Source of the DNA: Acanthornis magna
Lineage: Eukaryota; Chordata; Aves; Passeriformes; Acanthizidae
NCBI GenBank assembly: GCA_036785705.1
Contig: JAWUZG010000029.1
Location: 18,022,501 to 18,086,500 of the forward strand
Length of the DNA stretch: 64,000 nucleotides
Reading direction: 5' to 3'
In this document: positions 36,201 to 49,244 of the stretch, in pieces
Position numbering within the stretch: the stretch's first letter is position 1
How the letters are laid out: every line of letters begins with the position of its first letter
Program-made: the position numbers and the translations under genes
The notes under the pieces: generated by a model
Told to the model about the DNA's origin: nothing
The model's input: the letters and a program-made list of their open reading frames with translations, nothing else
The model's database searches: none

Positions 36201-39200
36201 ATGTTACAAAGTCCTGTCTGCACTCGTTGTATACTTGCTTTGAAATGTTCTAGAGAAGGGATACACCAGCCATTTAAGCAGCTACAGCTAAAATGCATTC
36301 AGGGGGAAGGGTGGGTTTCCTGGCAGAATTTGACCACAATAGCTACATAATATAAGGGAATGATTTTTGGTATCAGAACAACAGACAGCATACTTCTTAC
36401 ATTTGAAAAATGTCATTAATTTTTTCTTTTTCCCTTCCATGTTGTTTCATTATAAAGCCACAGCAGTGTTTTACAGCCTGATTTGGTCATACTCAATTCA
36501 TGTTCAAGCATACTTACTCCCATGAGCAGCCTCTTAATACTTGCACAGTTGAGCCCTTAGTTCAGTGTAATTATATTTTTAGTTATGCTTTTCTATATCC
36601 TAATTATCAATGATTCAAAGAATTTGAAGGTTAATGACACATCCAAATTAATTCTTATTGCCACCTCAGTTACACAGGCTCTTTTTCAGTATCCAGTTAG
36701 ATAAAGACTATTGTATTTACACTGCAATTACGCTGTCATGTAGCGAGCACTTCATTTATATGAATTAGTGGAGTTGGAAAGCATAACCAGGATGTAATTG
36801 GTCCTCTGACTGCAGCATAACTATAGTCACTATGTTATAAATAATAACCTTTTTCTTCCTTTTATTTCCCCTACTCTCATTTTAAATAGGGATGGTTGAG
36901 ATTTTCTTCAAATACTAAGAAAACTCATTTGTAATGAAGGTCTCTTCTGAATGCAGTCCAATAATACTTGCTTTTACAGTTCTGATTTAGTAAAGGTATG
37001 GAACATGTGCTGAAACCCCACTGACTTTACTGGAAATGTTTAATTACTTTCTTTCAAATAATCAGTATCTTTCAAAACAGACTAGAACTCTCAAGTTGAG
37101 TCACTTGCATTTTCATTATGACAGATTTCAGAGATATCAGTGGCTACAGTAAGAAATTATCCAGGTCCATGCTCCTGGTGGCTTTATTCTCTATCTTGCT
37201 GTCAAGTTATCGGCTTGGTGTGGTTGAAACTCCTATTACCTTCATTCATAGATTCACACCCTTTTTGAGAGGTAGGTGTTCATAACTTACTATCTAACAA
37301 GCACAAATTGAGCAGGGGAGGTACAAACAATTTTCTTTGTAAACATTGATTTCCTGAGCAGCAGCCCATAATTCTCAACATGTAGGTATGTGCATTTTTA
37401 TTGTTCCATCCCAGGCGGAATGTCTCTGCTTTCCAGCACACAGATGTTTGCATATTTAAATGTTATTTAATTTTGCAGTCTTAATAATTTCCTGATCCAT
37501 CCATGTGAAAGACAGAGGTGCATAATGTGTTTGATCATCATAATGGAACTCCAAATACAAGTACCTAAAATTAGGCTTCGCATCAAAAATCAGAATGGAC
37601 TCAGAAAAACTTTACACAACAAATGCCCCCAAAATACTCCTCAGTGTTTTGTCTCCCCAAATCCACCTGCATGTTTCACATGCATCTTCAAGAAGTGCAC
37701 ATCTAGGAAAGAAGGGGAAAGAGCCTCTTGCATGGTGCACGTAGGGTGCCGGGCAGCGGGTGAGCAGGGATGAGCTCCACACTTCTCTGGAATGCAGTGC
37801 TTGTCACCAAAGATGTGCTGGCTGTGCTGCCTTGGAACAATCAGCATGGAGTGTTGTGTCAAGCAGTGACTTTGCACATATTGCTGATGCACTGACAGAG
37901 AGTGCCCTTTTGCATCCTGTGGGGAATCCAGGTAGTATACAAGAGCATGAAATATCTAAGCCTATACATTAAATGTATCCCTGGCAGAGTACCAAGCCAC
38001 TTGAAGCAGGGAAAGACTGTGTACCTATGCAGGCAAGGTGGCTGGGGCAGGTATCCTGTTCAGTGCACTGAAGAGTGGAATGACGTGAAGTGGAAGTTGT
38101 GGAGGTCCTGACACGGCTGTCTTTAATCCTCTTTTACCAGTGCAGGCATACTTAAATGCCTAGTAGCTTCACATGTGATGCATTGCTGTAGGCATAGATG
38201 CAATGGACTTAAACAAGAAAGAGGTGACATAAGAAAAAGCTGGAATCTTTTAAATTATTATGTAAAATGATTCTGTAAGTGTTCATCCATCAGACATTTT
38301 CCTGTTGTGGTAGTCCAAATGTGCAGTTCTGCAGATTTAAAGCAGAGTAGGACAGAACAAAAACCAGGGTTAATGCTACCCTTTGTAGGCTCCTTTAAAT
38401 TGTTGTCCATTTCTTGCCTTCTCATGGACTTTAATTAAGCAGCACTGACTGTGGAGCTGCTGAGCCACCCCTAAGTATCACTGGCCACAGCCTAGTCTTC
38501 ACTCTGTGGGTCAGTTGTGCCAATTTTGGGCTTCTCCCTGTAGCCCTAGTTTTTTTGTACATGTTATTTCAAAGAAAACCCTTGGGTCAAATTTAACCTT
38601 ACTGGGCATCTGATCCTGTATGAACTTAAAAATGTAGATTTAGAATGGTTTAATTAGCAGAGTTGCAATACAGCACAGAGTTGAAGTGAAGAAATAAAAA
38701 GTATGACAGATGTGAACTGGAATTATTTTATTTCAGCAACACCAAGAAGACCATTACACAAGCCATTTATTTGTTAATGGGTTCAATAAGTGTCTGGTAT
38801 TTCCCAGCCACTTGCTTTTGGAATGTCTCTGGTTACAGGCACATAATAGCCACAGTAATATGTGTACATCATATTGCTCCCTTCTGTGGTTTAATAAATT
38901 ATGGAGAGATCAGCAACTGTTCAGCCCACTGCACTGGTATAATCATCCTTGGTTTGGTCTTTTACATTCTTAGATACTCCCTCCTGCATCTGGTCAGACT
39001 AATGAAAAACAGTGCAGTTCCTGACATTACACAGGGGGTCTGAATGCATGTATTTTAGGTTTTGAAGGGGGAATGAAAGAAGGATTTAGACCTGTGGAGT
39101 ATTTCAGAGCTGAATGTGATAGACTGCTGAATGAAGCCCTCCTGCTTCCTCCCTTCTAGGAGTTACTTGCTGTGACAGGACATGAATCTGATTGTGGGTG

Positions 39201-40387
39201 AGCACCAGATAAATTACCAGGGGTGGTTTAGACTACATGACACAGATTTCCAGCATGTTTCAGTTCAGAAGTTGCAAAAATATTTGCTTTGATGTTGCTT
39301 TACAAAATAAATTATTTCTACCTTTCCCCCTGCATTTGCCAGTTTGATTAGTCATTGCCAGTTTTGTACATTGATTTAAATCTCACTGTATGCACTAGTG
39401 GCCTGCTAATGAATTTTAAAAGGGAACATTGTGTTCTACCCATTTTTTTTGTTCATGTTTGATTATTATTTAGTGAAAACACTATTTATACTTGGCACAA
39501 TCTTAATTTTAAAAAATACACTTTTCACTCAGGAAAAAAAAGCAACAGGAATGTTGCCTGAGTGAGTACATTATCCAGCTAGTCCAACACCTGAGACCAT
39601 GGAAGCTAAAAGAATGCTGCAGTGCATGGGTATGAAATCCTCTAGGTTAAATTTGGTATGTCTACAGTACTGCCTGATGGGGCATAAAGAGAAAAAGACC
39701 AGGTTTTGGTGTTTTGTGTTCCATTTTCTTTCCAGGACTGCTTATCCACGTCGTGACTTGTCCTAATATTTTCACTAACTGTCCTTTCCTTTTGTGCACT
39801 GGATCCACATAGAGAGGCAGTTGTTGGAAAAACGTGTGTCCCTATTGTAAGTGGGAGGCTTGATGACTGCAAGTCATTGCAGCAGGAAAATAATTTTGAG
39901 CTTGTCAAGTGTAAGCTTTCTGTGTCCCCACAAGGTCAAATTTTTCCCTTTAATTAGGCCTTGCAAGTAGAAAAACCACCTTTGCTTTCCTCAGTTTTTG
40001 CATTTACCTCTGTTCCATTTTGTTGTCTTCTGCCATGTTCCAGGATTAGCAAAGATGGAGATAAGACGCTCTTGATCTCTCCCATCTCTGTATGAGTTAG
40101 CACTGCTTACAGCTTTACCATGTTTCCTTTTACTGAAGATCTTCTAAGGTACTTTAGAAGCATGTGCATCAGGTGACACAGGATTCTGATCTGCATCTTC
40201 TCTTGTACAATTTTTAATACAAAATTAAATTCTTGTTGAAGGCATAAGCAGACATTTTCAGAATTTTTTATAATCTCTTATATTCATGAGTTGGAGATCT
40301 TGGTGTATTTATATAGAAATATAGGGAGAGGAAATTTTTAGTGTTGATAACAACCTCAAGGTTTTGTGTAGAATTGCAATTGTGGTA
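33298..40387. other. HECW1 intronic sequence without recognised features
   Basis: About 7 kb of unique-looking, A+T-rich intron. No splice-flanked open frame, RNA gene or recognisable mobile element end was seen. Confidence 0.5.
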
Positions 40388-41442
40388 TAGAAGCATAGGA
40401 TTGTTTAGGTTGGAAAAGACCTCCATGATCATCGACTCCAACCTCTGACTGATCACCTTCTCAATTAGATCATAGCACTAAGTGCCAAGTACAGTTGTTT
40501 CTTGAACACCTTCAGCCATGGTGACTCCACCACCTCCCTGGTCAGCCCATTCCAATGCTTGACAAGCCTTTCCTTGACGAAATTCTTCCTGATGTCAAAC
40601 CTGAACCTCCCCTGCTGCATCTTGAGGCTATGCCCCACTTGCCACAACCTCGTTTCAGGCCACTGTAGAGAGCAACCCTGAGTGTCCTTTTCTCCACGCT
40701 TAACAACCCCTGCTCCTTCAGCTTCTCCTAGAGGACTTACCCTCCAGACCATTCACTGGCTTTGTTGTCCTTCTCTGGACTCACTCCAGCACATCAATAT
40801 CTTACTTTAAGTGAGGGGCCCAGAACTGAACACAGGCCTTGAGGTGCAGCCTCACCAGAGCCCAACAGAGAGGGACAATCACTGCCCCGGTCCTTCTGGC
40901 CACACTGTTTTTGATACGGGCCAAGATGCCATTGGCCTGCTTGGCCACCTGGGCACTGCTGGCTCATGTTCCACTGCTGTCAACCAGCATCCCTAGGTCC
41001 TTTTCTTTCGGGCAGCTTTGCAGCCACTTCCCCCAGGCTGTAGCTCTGCATGGAGTTGTTGTGTCCCAAATGTAACACACATCCCTTTGCTGTGTTGAAC
41101 CTCTTACAACTGGCCTCAGCCCATTAATCTAGCCTGTCCAAATCCTTCTGCAGAGCCTTCCTACCCTCCAGCAGATCAACTCTCCCACCTAATTTAATGT
41201 CATCTCCAAACTGAGGGGGCACTCAATCCCCTTGTCTAGATCATCAATAAAGATATTAAACAGGAAGTGCTCAAATAACCCCACTGGTGACTAGACAGCA
41301 ACTGGACGTGGCTCCATTCACCACCACTCTCTGGATCTGGCCATCCAGCTGATTTTTAACGCAGTATGGAGTGCACCTATCCAAGCCATAGGCCACCAGC
41401 TTCTCCAGGAGAATGCCGTAGGAGACAGTATCAAAGGCTTTA
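40388..41442 (-). mobile_element. CR1 LINE, 5'-truncated, minus orientation
   Basis: About 1.05 kb of CR1 (chicken repeat 1), the dominant avian LINE. The 3' end lies at the low coordinate: reading the + strand from 40388 gives the well-known antisense of the tail, with AGGTTGGAAAAGACCTCC and ATCATCGACTCCAACC. The minus strand reads toward it from the reverse transcriptase region; near 41425-41442 it contains the codons for KAFDTVS, a conserved CR1 RT motif, where the element is cut off. The coding part is full of stops. The usual CR1 terminal octamer repeats are reduced to a decayed ATCCTATGCTTCTAT-like end. Open frames on either strand inside it are not genes. Confidence 0.92.
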
Positions 41443-41560
41443 CTTCTGCTTTCTGGGGTAGACGAATTTTGAAGCAGGAATGGTGTTAATTAGGTAAGAA
41501 ATCTGAATCAGCTGGAATGAGATGCACCAATTGCTTTGTCTATTGGCCTCTATGACCCAG

Positions 41561-42182
41561 GGTCTGGTTTAAGCCCAACTGGAAATGAAGCACCATGCAG
41601 TCACTGACTTAACCATGCCTCTCTCCCCACCCACCCCAACAGAATGGGGGGGACAATCAAAGTTAAACTTGTATGTTGAGATAAGAGCACTTTAATAATT
41701 GGAAAAAAATTAAAATACAGTAATAATGGTAAATGATGATAATAATTATAGTAATACTACTACTACTACTAATAATAATAATCAAGGTAAAGCAAGTAAT
41801 GCTTTAAGGGTAAAACAAGTGATGCACAATTGCTCACTTCCCGCTGACTGATACCAGACTACCCTTCCCAAACTCAGATCGGCTTTCCTGCTAGCTAACT
41901 CCCCCCAGTTTATATACTGGACATGACATTCTATGGTAATCTCTTGGATTTCTTTGGACGGTTTGGGTCACCTGTCCCAGCTGTGCTCCCTCCCAGTTTC
42001 TTTTGTGAACCTCCTCAATGTAACAGCATGATACAAGGAAAGAAAATTCCTTGACTTGGGATAAACACAACTTAGCAAATGCCAAAACAGTGTGTTATCA
42101 ATACCATTCTCATTCTGAATCCAAAACACAGTACTCCAACAGCTACTGAGAAGTTAACTCTATCCTAGCTGAAACCAGGACC
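41561..42182 (-). mobile_element. ERVL-type (class III) solo LTR with perfect target duplication
   Basis: A 622-bp LTR on the minus strand, starting at the complement of GAAACCAGGAC(C) at 42182 and ending at 41561. It has a TATA box (GTATATAAAC, near 41910), an ATTAAA polyadenylation variant around 41690, and an internal TAC/TAA trinucleotide array at 41757-41781. It is flanked on both sides by CCCAG (41556-41560 and 42183-42187), the 5-bp duplication expected for ERVL. The terminal dinucleotides have decayed at both ends (GG for TG, CC for CA on the + strand). It belongs to the same family as the LTR at 24557-25159, and lies about 120 bp from the truncated CR1. Confidence 0.88.
41757..41781. 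repeat. CTA/ATA trinucleotide microsatellite
   Basis: A run of CTA units passing into AAT units, inside the ERVL-type LTR. Avian ERVL LTRs of this family commonly hold such an AT-rich trinucleotide tract, so it is probably inherited with the element. Confidence 0.85.
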
Positions 42183-42187
42183 CCCAG

Positions 42188-45100
42188 GACGTAATTTCCG
42201 GTCATGTTTCTGGGAGGACATTGTGCTTTCATCATGACAAGAAGCCTGTGTTCTGGTTATCATTAAAATCATGCTGTCACTTTTTCAAGACTGTCTGACT
42301 TGATGCATGAATTCTAATTGTTCAGAATCTAATTTCTTAATGATGACCCATCTTTAGTACCTGCAATTTCAAGGTAGTTTTGCCCTTTTTTTATGTCTTG
42401 TTCAGCTTTGTTATATAGCACTGCTTTTGGTCATCTTTATATTTTACCTCAGACATGGGTGGCAATGTTTTACTTCTTGGATATGTGCTAAGAATCAATG
42501 TTTTCCCAAAGGCTTACAAATTCTCAAACTAAAGTTGTCATAGACTTTAATCTCCTATTAATTCCTATTAGCCGATGAGACAAAGTAGAAGGCTTAATAG
42601 TAAGTACTACCCTGCTGGAAAGCGCAGTGTTGGGGTTTCTGACTGACGTGTCCCTTCAGGAAAACTGGCATACTAAGCCATGCTGATTAGTTTAGAACAA
42701 GGAAGAAATTACTCATGTTGAAGAAGGAATGTAAATATTATCTGAGAGACAGCTCTTTGTGTGGATAAGCCTTCTTAAGATGTGGAATAAATTTTAAAAG
42801 GTGTACAAGGAAAAACATGAACTCACTGCTTATCCAAAGCGATGAATAAAATCCCAAATAGCTCTTTAAAAGCTTGCAATGAATGAGGCAAAATAAGTAG
42901 ATGGAGCTGGGGCAGTGAAGGAACTTGTTTTGTGAAATCCTTATGATACTTGTGTAACAATACAAAAATAGGACATCAGGAAAACTTGGTAAATACAGCG
43001 GAATTACTGTCTTATAGTTTTATTTTTAAAGTATCTGTGATGTTTGTAAAACAATGTTAGGATGTCAGAGGCTCATCTTATTTCTTGAAGATGGTCTTTT
43101 GTTTTACAGTATCTACTGCTGAGTCTCAAATACACTGCCAAGTGAAAAGGGAAGAGGAAGGCTAATTTGCAGGTAGAGATGATAACAAAGGTGTGGCTAT
43201 GGGTTTTGAATCTATTGGTGTAGATTATGGTAACCTGAAAGCCAGATCCACAGAAGTAGTAGAGATCTTTCTGCCTATTTAGTTCTTCCTCTCATAGCCT
43301 TGGGTGAACTACTGCACAAATATAGGCTAGATTTTTGTGTGGTTATTTTAAATTACTTACTTTGCTATAAGTCATGTCGCTGTGGACAGCTGCTTTGGAC
43401 TATAACTCAAAGTTGAGTGAAATTGGTTTTGGTGGTAGTTTTGGTTGTGGTTTTTTGTTTTTTCTTTCAGAAAGCATGTGGACTTAGCTGTTGTTTTTGT
43501 CTGAGGTCTTCTGATGTACTGACCAAGATGCCTGTGCTCTGTGTTGCAGTCAGAGCTGTAGCCTGCAGGTTTTCAGATGGGAGGGAAATGTTTAGGACAC
43601 ATGGATGAGAAATGATCTGAACATGTAAGTGGTGAATTTGCTGTGCAAAACCAAAGTACAGTTTTACAAAGCTTTGATGCATAGTTGAGAATACTGATAA
43701 ATTCTTGGGTAGGTGTACAGATTAGAATGTCTTTGAACCACCCCCAAAGTAACACAGATTTTAGTGAAATCACATATTCCTAAACTAAAGGATGGCCAGC
43801 TGGAAAGCTGGCACAGTGGGAGGAAAGCAGGGAGATAGGTACAAGACTCCTTCTTGTGTCCATGCATCCGTATCACATGTGTCTGAATACAAGCCAAGGT
43901 ATGAACTTAAGCCAAGATGGGCAGATGTGTGCCCAGTCTCTCACTTGGCAATTTTCAGCAAATTTCAGCAGCTGTCATTTACCAATATGCCTGTTTTCAA
44001 GAAATGCATGGATTTCTTTACCTCAGAGCAGCAGCCAGACAAACAGCCTGACATGCAGAGGAAAAGAAGGAGGTCATAAAATTTGTTCAAGCCAGGTCTG
44101 TAGCCTGCTCTGAACCTGTCTGTGTGTAGCTCTGCAATGAGCTTTCATATCTACTACAGCTGATAGATGCTAGCAATTTAGTCCTGATTGGATTTTCAGT
44201 AACCAAGGGTTTTCCAGCAGCCAGAGTAATGGAGAAAAATAACTTAGTTTTCTTGAAATCTCTTTCTTTTGTTTTCTTGTCTGCTTTCCTTAGTCCTGGA
44301 AAGAAGAGGGGCTGGAAGAAAGATCTGGGGAGAGAACATTATTGTAGTTTTGCAATGCGTGCTTGCAGGTTGTTTCAGTAGAAATACCCTAAGTAGGAGA
44401 GAGAGAGGAGCAGGTGGTGACTGAACGCCAGAAGGTTTTTCAACATCCCAACACCCATCAGTGCCTGCAGGTATCTGCCCTATCAGTTTAGTGTGCATGG
44501 ATGTTCTTGTTGTGTGCATGTCCATGTGCACATGCATGCAAGCCCTATCATGATCATGCCATCCTTTGTTTTTTCTGTAGGTTGAGTATATCTTGGATAG
44601 CCTGTATTTTACTTCACACAAAACCTGGGTGATCCAAAAATACATTTATGATGTTGCATTGGGAAAAAGTTATGATGGGAGACAGATAAAAAAAGAAAGA
44701 AGTATTAAAATTTATATATCAAGAGGCAGACTTTATGCTTCATAGTTATCTTTTAGGTTTGCATTTCCCAATTTCTTGGAGCTTGACAGGATAATCATGT
44801 TCCCTTATCATAGTTTTGTTAATGGAATAAAGATATATAATATTGCACACTTTTCTAAATAATTTTTTCACATAACTATTACTTGGACTTCTTTTGTTCT
44901 CAGGCTTTCTTACAAGTGGGGAGATCGATGTAGGTCAGTATGTTATATATCAGCAGACGTGCATAAGAATATTTCTTTAATAGAATTGTGAACCCTTTGT
45001 TCATTTTTAATCCTTGAATCGCTTGAGAAACATTTTCAATTTTCATTAAATGTCTGTGTCTTTTTTCCCTGGCTGGCTAGCTGAGTTCTCACGCAAGCTT

Positions 45101-46614
45101 GTTTCCATCTGTGCTGAGAGCATGCAGCACCTCCCCACTCAATAACTCCACTTTAAAAGGAGGCTTAAATTCTTATATCTGTAAAGTCTGATGGAAAGCA
45201 ACTAAATTGTTCTTACACGCTTCCCTTTTTAACTCAACAAGTCTGATTTTTATTTACACTGAGGTAGCTTTTGCCCTTATGGCTATGTGGTAGAAGTTCA
45301 TGGTGAACGGAAGTATAAGCCACATTAATTAGACCTCATGTTGATATCCTTAGCAAAGGACCACCAGCATCGCTCACAATATCTAACTAACCCTGGCTAA
45401 TTGTTAAACTTCAGTTAACAAAATGCATAATGGACTATATCTCAGGTACCAACACATTTGTGACTTTTGTCTGGCAGACTGCAATTGTACTAGGACTGTG
45501 ATTCCAGAGGTGAAGTGTTGAGGGCAAGCAAGGGCTGTTACCATACAGCTGATTCAGCTACATGGGAAGATCTAAAATGTAATACTAGAAAAGTCTGGAG
45601 GTGCTACTTTTGTCAGGAAATCCTGGTTTTTAAAGCAGCCTATTTATTTCTCTTATTTTTCCCCAAAGGATCTCACTTATCTTTGTCATAGGCATGTTTG
45701 AAAGCTGCTGCTGTCAGGTTCGAATTCTAACAAAGCTATAGCAATCACTGTTAAAGTATTGGGATTCTTCTGGTGTTTGGCTTGGGTTTTTGAGATGTAT
45801 CTGAAAGCTGGGGATTTTTTTAGGATGTAAAGATCTGGAATTTTCGGAATTAATTGCTTGCTTTCCTTATAGCATCCTCTACTGCTTTTTCCTTTGTTTT
45901 CCACTTTTCTCGTATAGACCCTTGCCTTTTTCCCTCTTTTCTGGTTCCACTTTTTCCTTTTCTAGTAAATTCTTTCACTTTTTTTGGCTTCTTCCTTTCA
46001 AGGTCTTGAAGACTTTTTGGATTAGGAGAGGTCTAGACTGGGTGAAAAGCATGCTGAGCTCAGAGCACAACCAGCCTTTAGGACTGCTTGGCTGCCTCTC
46101 AGACAGGTAGCTGATAATTGTGTGAGCCACACAGTGGGGTGGTTGGAGCTGGTGGGAGCACCCAGGCATGTGAGACACCTCCTCCTTAGTGGTGGGGCTG
46201 AGCTGTAGTTATGTCAGGCTTAGCTTGTAGGTCTGCTGTAGTTAATTTTCTCTCTGAAGTGACAGCATTACTGCATTTAGTTGACACCACTTTCCCCTCC
46301 TGTTGTATTTAATGACTTTATGTCCAGAAGTCTTGCATCCAATATGCGCCAGGGCAAATCCTTCATAAGGCTTTTGGTGGTGACCAAATTGCTCTAATGA
46401 ATTTATCTGTTACTGGAGATCAGATTTTGCAAAAGCTGCTTCTCCTCAGAAGTCCTTGCCATACCTCAGGTTTGCTGTACAGCCCTGCCAAGGTAATTTT
46501 CAGGATGTCTGGCCTCTGTTTTCTTCATCCTTCAGATTAGACTTCACACATGAGGAGAGGCAGAGGTAAAGCTGGATTTATTTATTTAGTCTTAAGGGAA
46601 ATCTTATGTGGAAT
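42188..46614. other. HECW1 intronic sequence without recognised features
   Basis: Unique-looking intron with short, unsupported open frames. No exon, RNA gene or mobile element boundary was seen. Confidence 0.5.
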
Positions 46615-46940
46615 GTTACTGATGTCTCTAACTACCTAATGGGATATTGTAGGGAAGAAGGAGGCAGACTCTACTCAAAGCACATGTTGAAATGATAGCA
46701 GGTCATGGAAATAAGTTGCAACAAGAGACATTCTGGTTTTATTTCAGGAATATCTCTTTTCTCAAGACAGTAATCAAACATTAGAAAGGGTTCTCCAGAG
46801 AGCTTGTGGGATCTCCATCCTTGGAGATACTCAAAGCTGAACTGGACAGGGCCCTAAGTTGCCTGGTCTAAGTTTGACCTGTTTTTACTGAAGGGTCAGA
46901 TGACTTCACAGGATATCTTCCAACCTTGGTTCTTCTATGG
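46615..46940 (+). mobile_element. CR1 LINE 3' end, plus orientation
   Basis: The + strand carries the CR1 3' region: a diverged segment with GACATTCTGGTTTTATTTCAGG (46729-46749), then GGTTCTCCAGAGAGCTTGTGGG and ATCTCCATCCTTGGAGATACTCAAA, ending near TCTTCCAACCTTGGTTCTTCTATGG. The quoted parts match the conserved CR1 tail in spacing. The 5' boundary is approximate and the terminal repeats have decayed. Orientation is opposite to the CR1 at 40388. Confidence 0.85.
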
Positions 46941-48360
46941 CAGTTTGATTACAATCAGTGTTCCCACAAGCCCCCTTCACGGGAGAAGGCTGTTGACTTT
47001 TTAAAGCCTGCTGTTCTAGAAAGCAGCAACCTAAGAAAAAACGTCAAGTGCTGTAGACAGCAGAAAACAGTTGGAAGACAACGACTACTTTTAAATAGAA
47101 ATAATTAAAACAAAACAACCACAAAACCAGACAAATAACAAAACAAGCAAACGAACAAAAAACCAAACCCATGGATTTACTAAGGTGAGATAAACAATTT
47201 CTGGTAAGTTTGATGGATCTGTTAAAAGATACATAGGAGAAACACTGTGAATGAGGCTGCATTAGCTGACTATAGATATTGTAAAAGGAGATTTTTTTTT
47301 CTTCTCAGCTTTAGTCTTTCTGTGGCATCATAACTAGAAAAATGCTCTGTGTAGTGCAATGTTTTATTAGTAATTCAGTAAGATTGAGGGACAATTGAAG
47401 AAGCGGAGATATTTTTCTACATTTCTCTACTTTTAAATTCAGACTATAAATCTGCATTCACCTCATTTCTGCCCAAAGTAGGAACCAGGGTTGAAAGTAA
47501 AGTGTCTGTAACTCACTTCTGGAAAAAATTGTATTCATAATTGAAGCGGTTTTTGAGGCATTCGTTTAGAAGAATGGGCATTGTTTGCTGCCTAGCTGCT
47601 TCTTTTATGGTGCAAAGGGTCATTAACTCAGTTCCCCTGTCCAGAGGCTTTGACAGCATGACTAATGCTCTGAGCCCTTCTTCAAACACAGCTTAGCTGA
47701 AAGATAGGCTTCTCTCCCACACGTGTCAGCATTACTAATCTGTGCACTCCTCCCATCCAAACTATGTTAGAAGAGTGAGGAGTTTCTGAAACTGTAGTGA
47801 AGGCAGCTGTTGTCTAATAGTTTCCTGCCTTCCAAAGACATTGTGGATGTATTTTCACTATATGTGCTCTATGTTTTGGTGACTCTGGTCATTTCATAGG
47901 CAGAGAGAAAAGGTGTTGGCAGCAATTTTTTAATTCTCCATACAAACAAAGTGTTTTCATGAAAAATTTGAAGTTTGTGGGGCAACTTTTATGCAAAATT
48001 ACATGATCCAGTCAGTGTCCAATAGGCCTCTTCATCTGTCGGTGGCAAACCTCCCAATTATTTCAGTGGCTTGCAGTGTATTGCTTAGCTGTTCCAGGAA
48101 AGATAATATTTACAAGCAGTTCTTGCCGTCAGAGTGCTTAAGGACATTAATACTCTATGTATGGACCTGTCAGGTTTACAGGGCCAATCCTGTTTTGCGT
48201 TAGGCAGCTGCCTGGTATAAATCTGATCATAACCCCAGATTTTCTTCGAGGTTTTTTTTTTAGACGGTGGTAGCACTGGGAAGCACAAAGCTGTATAGCA
48301 ACCATAAGGAGCCATCTTCCCTGATAACTAAACCAGAGTTTGTTTTGAACACTGGGGCTG

Positions 48361-49244
48361 TGTTGAAGCTTGGGGGGGGCCGGAATTTTTCCCCATTCTG
48401 TTGCTAGACAATGAAAGACCAGATATTTAAGGGCCATTTACTCTTTTGTAAGAGACAAAAGAGGTGGCCAGGGTGTGATGAGAGGAGGAGAGATCTGGGA
48501 CCGATAACTTACTTGCTGCCCCAGCTTTGGAGAGGCAACAGTGAGCAGAACCCTTTGGCTGTGACTGTGGAAAAAGCTCAGCTCTGCACTGTTTTCTCTA
48601 ACTGGTGGGTGAGCTTTCTTTGGGAAAGGGGCACGGAATTCCAATTCCCTTTTCCCCTCCTGGAAGGCACATTTTCCCAGCTGTGCTCACAGCTGCCGCT
48701 GCCCCATGCCCCACCTGCCAGAACACACTGCCACAACTGCGAAGTTCCTGCCATCTTTTGCTGGCTATCCTGGGTGAGCCCATCCTGCCGCTCCAGCTCC
48801 CTGCTCTGAGCTCCCTGCCCAGCCTGTCCTGCTGCCCATCCCTGCCCAGCCCATCCACCATTACCCAGTGACACAGACCTGATCTCGCACCACAGCGCCC
48901 CCTGCAGCTGTGTGGGAGTCATCGCACCTGCCCTGCCCAGCTGGGAGCCTGACAGCGCCCCTGCTGGCTGTGACCGTAACTGTACCAAACAGGAAAGTGC
49001 TTGGCAGCCCAGGGACATCTGCCACCGGGTTTTTCTGTTTTTTGTTTGTTGTTACTATTGTTGTTGTTGATTGTTTGCCTCATTATAGATACTAGTAAAG
49101 AACTGTTATTCCTTTTCCCATATCTTTGCCTGAAAGCCCTTGTTTCTAAAGTTATAATAATTCAGAGGGAAGGGGGTTCACATTCTCTATCCTAAGGGAG
49201 ATTCCCACCTTCCTTAGCAGACACCTGTCTTTCAAACTAAGACA
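48361..49244. mobile_element. LTR-like element of about 880 bp, orientation uncertain
   Basis: The element can be bounded by TG at 48361 and CA at 49244, with flanking pentamers GGCTG (48356-48360) and GGTTG (49245-49249) differing at one base. The right-hand part (about 49085-49244) includes TAGTAAAGAACTGTTATTCC and ACACCTGTCTTTCAAACTAAGACA, which I recognise as a common avian LTR segment; its known start, TGTCTTGGTTTG, would put the element on the minus strand. The middle (48650-49000) is GC-rich with an imperfect CTGCCCAGCC-type repeat. No clear polyadenylation signal was located, so strand is left open. The several overlapping open frames here have no recognisable domain. Confidence 0.6.

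Noticed and set aside
40465..40752. 95-codon open frame on the - strand
   Set aside because: It lies in the 3' part of the CR1 element and is only a chance frame in the repeat.
41757..41781. CTA/AAT array, considered as a CRISPR-like or independent satellite
   Set aside because: It is a simple trinucleotide tract within an ERVL-type LTR. No spacer-repeat arrays were seen anywhere in the window.
48578..49018. 146-codon open frame on the - strand
   Set aside because: It arises from the GC-rich imperfect repeat of an LTR-like element and has no recognisable domain.
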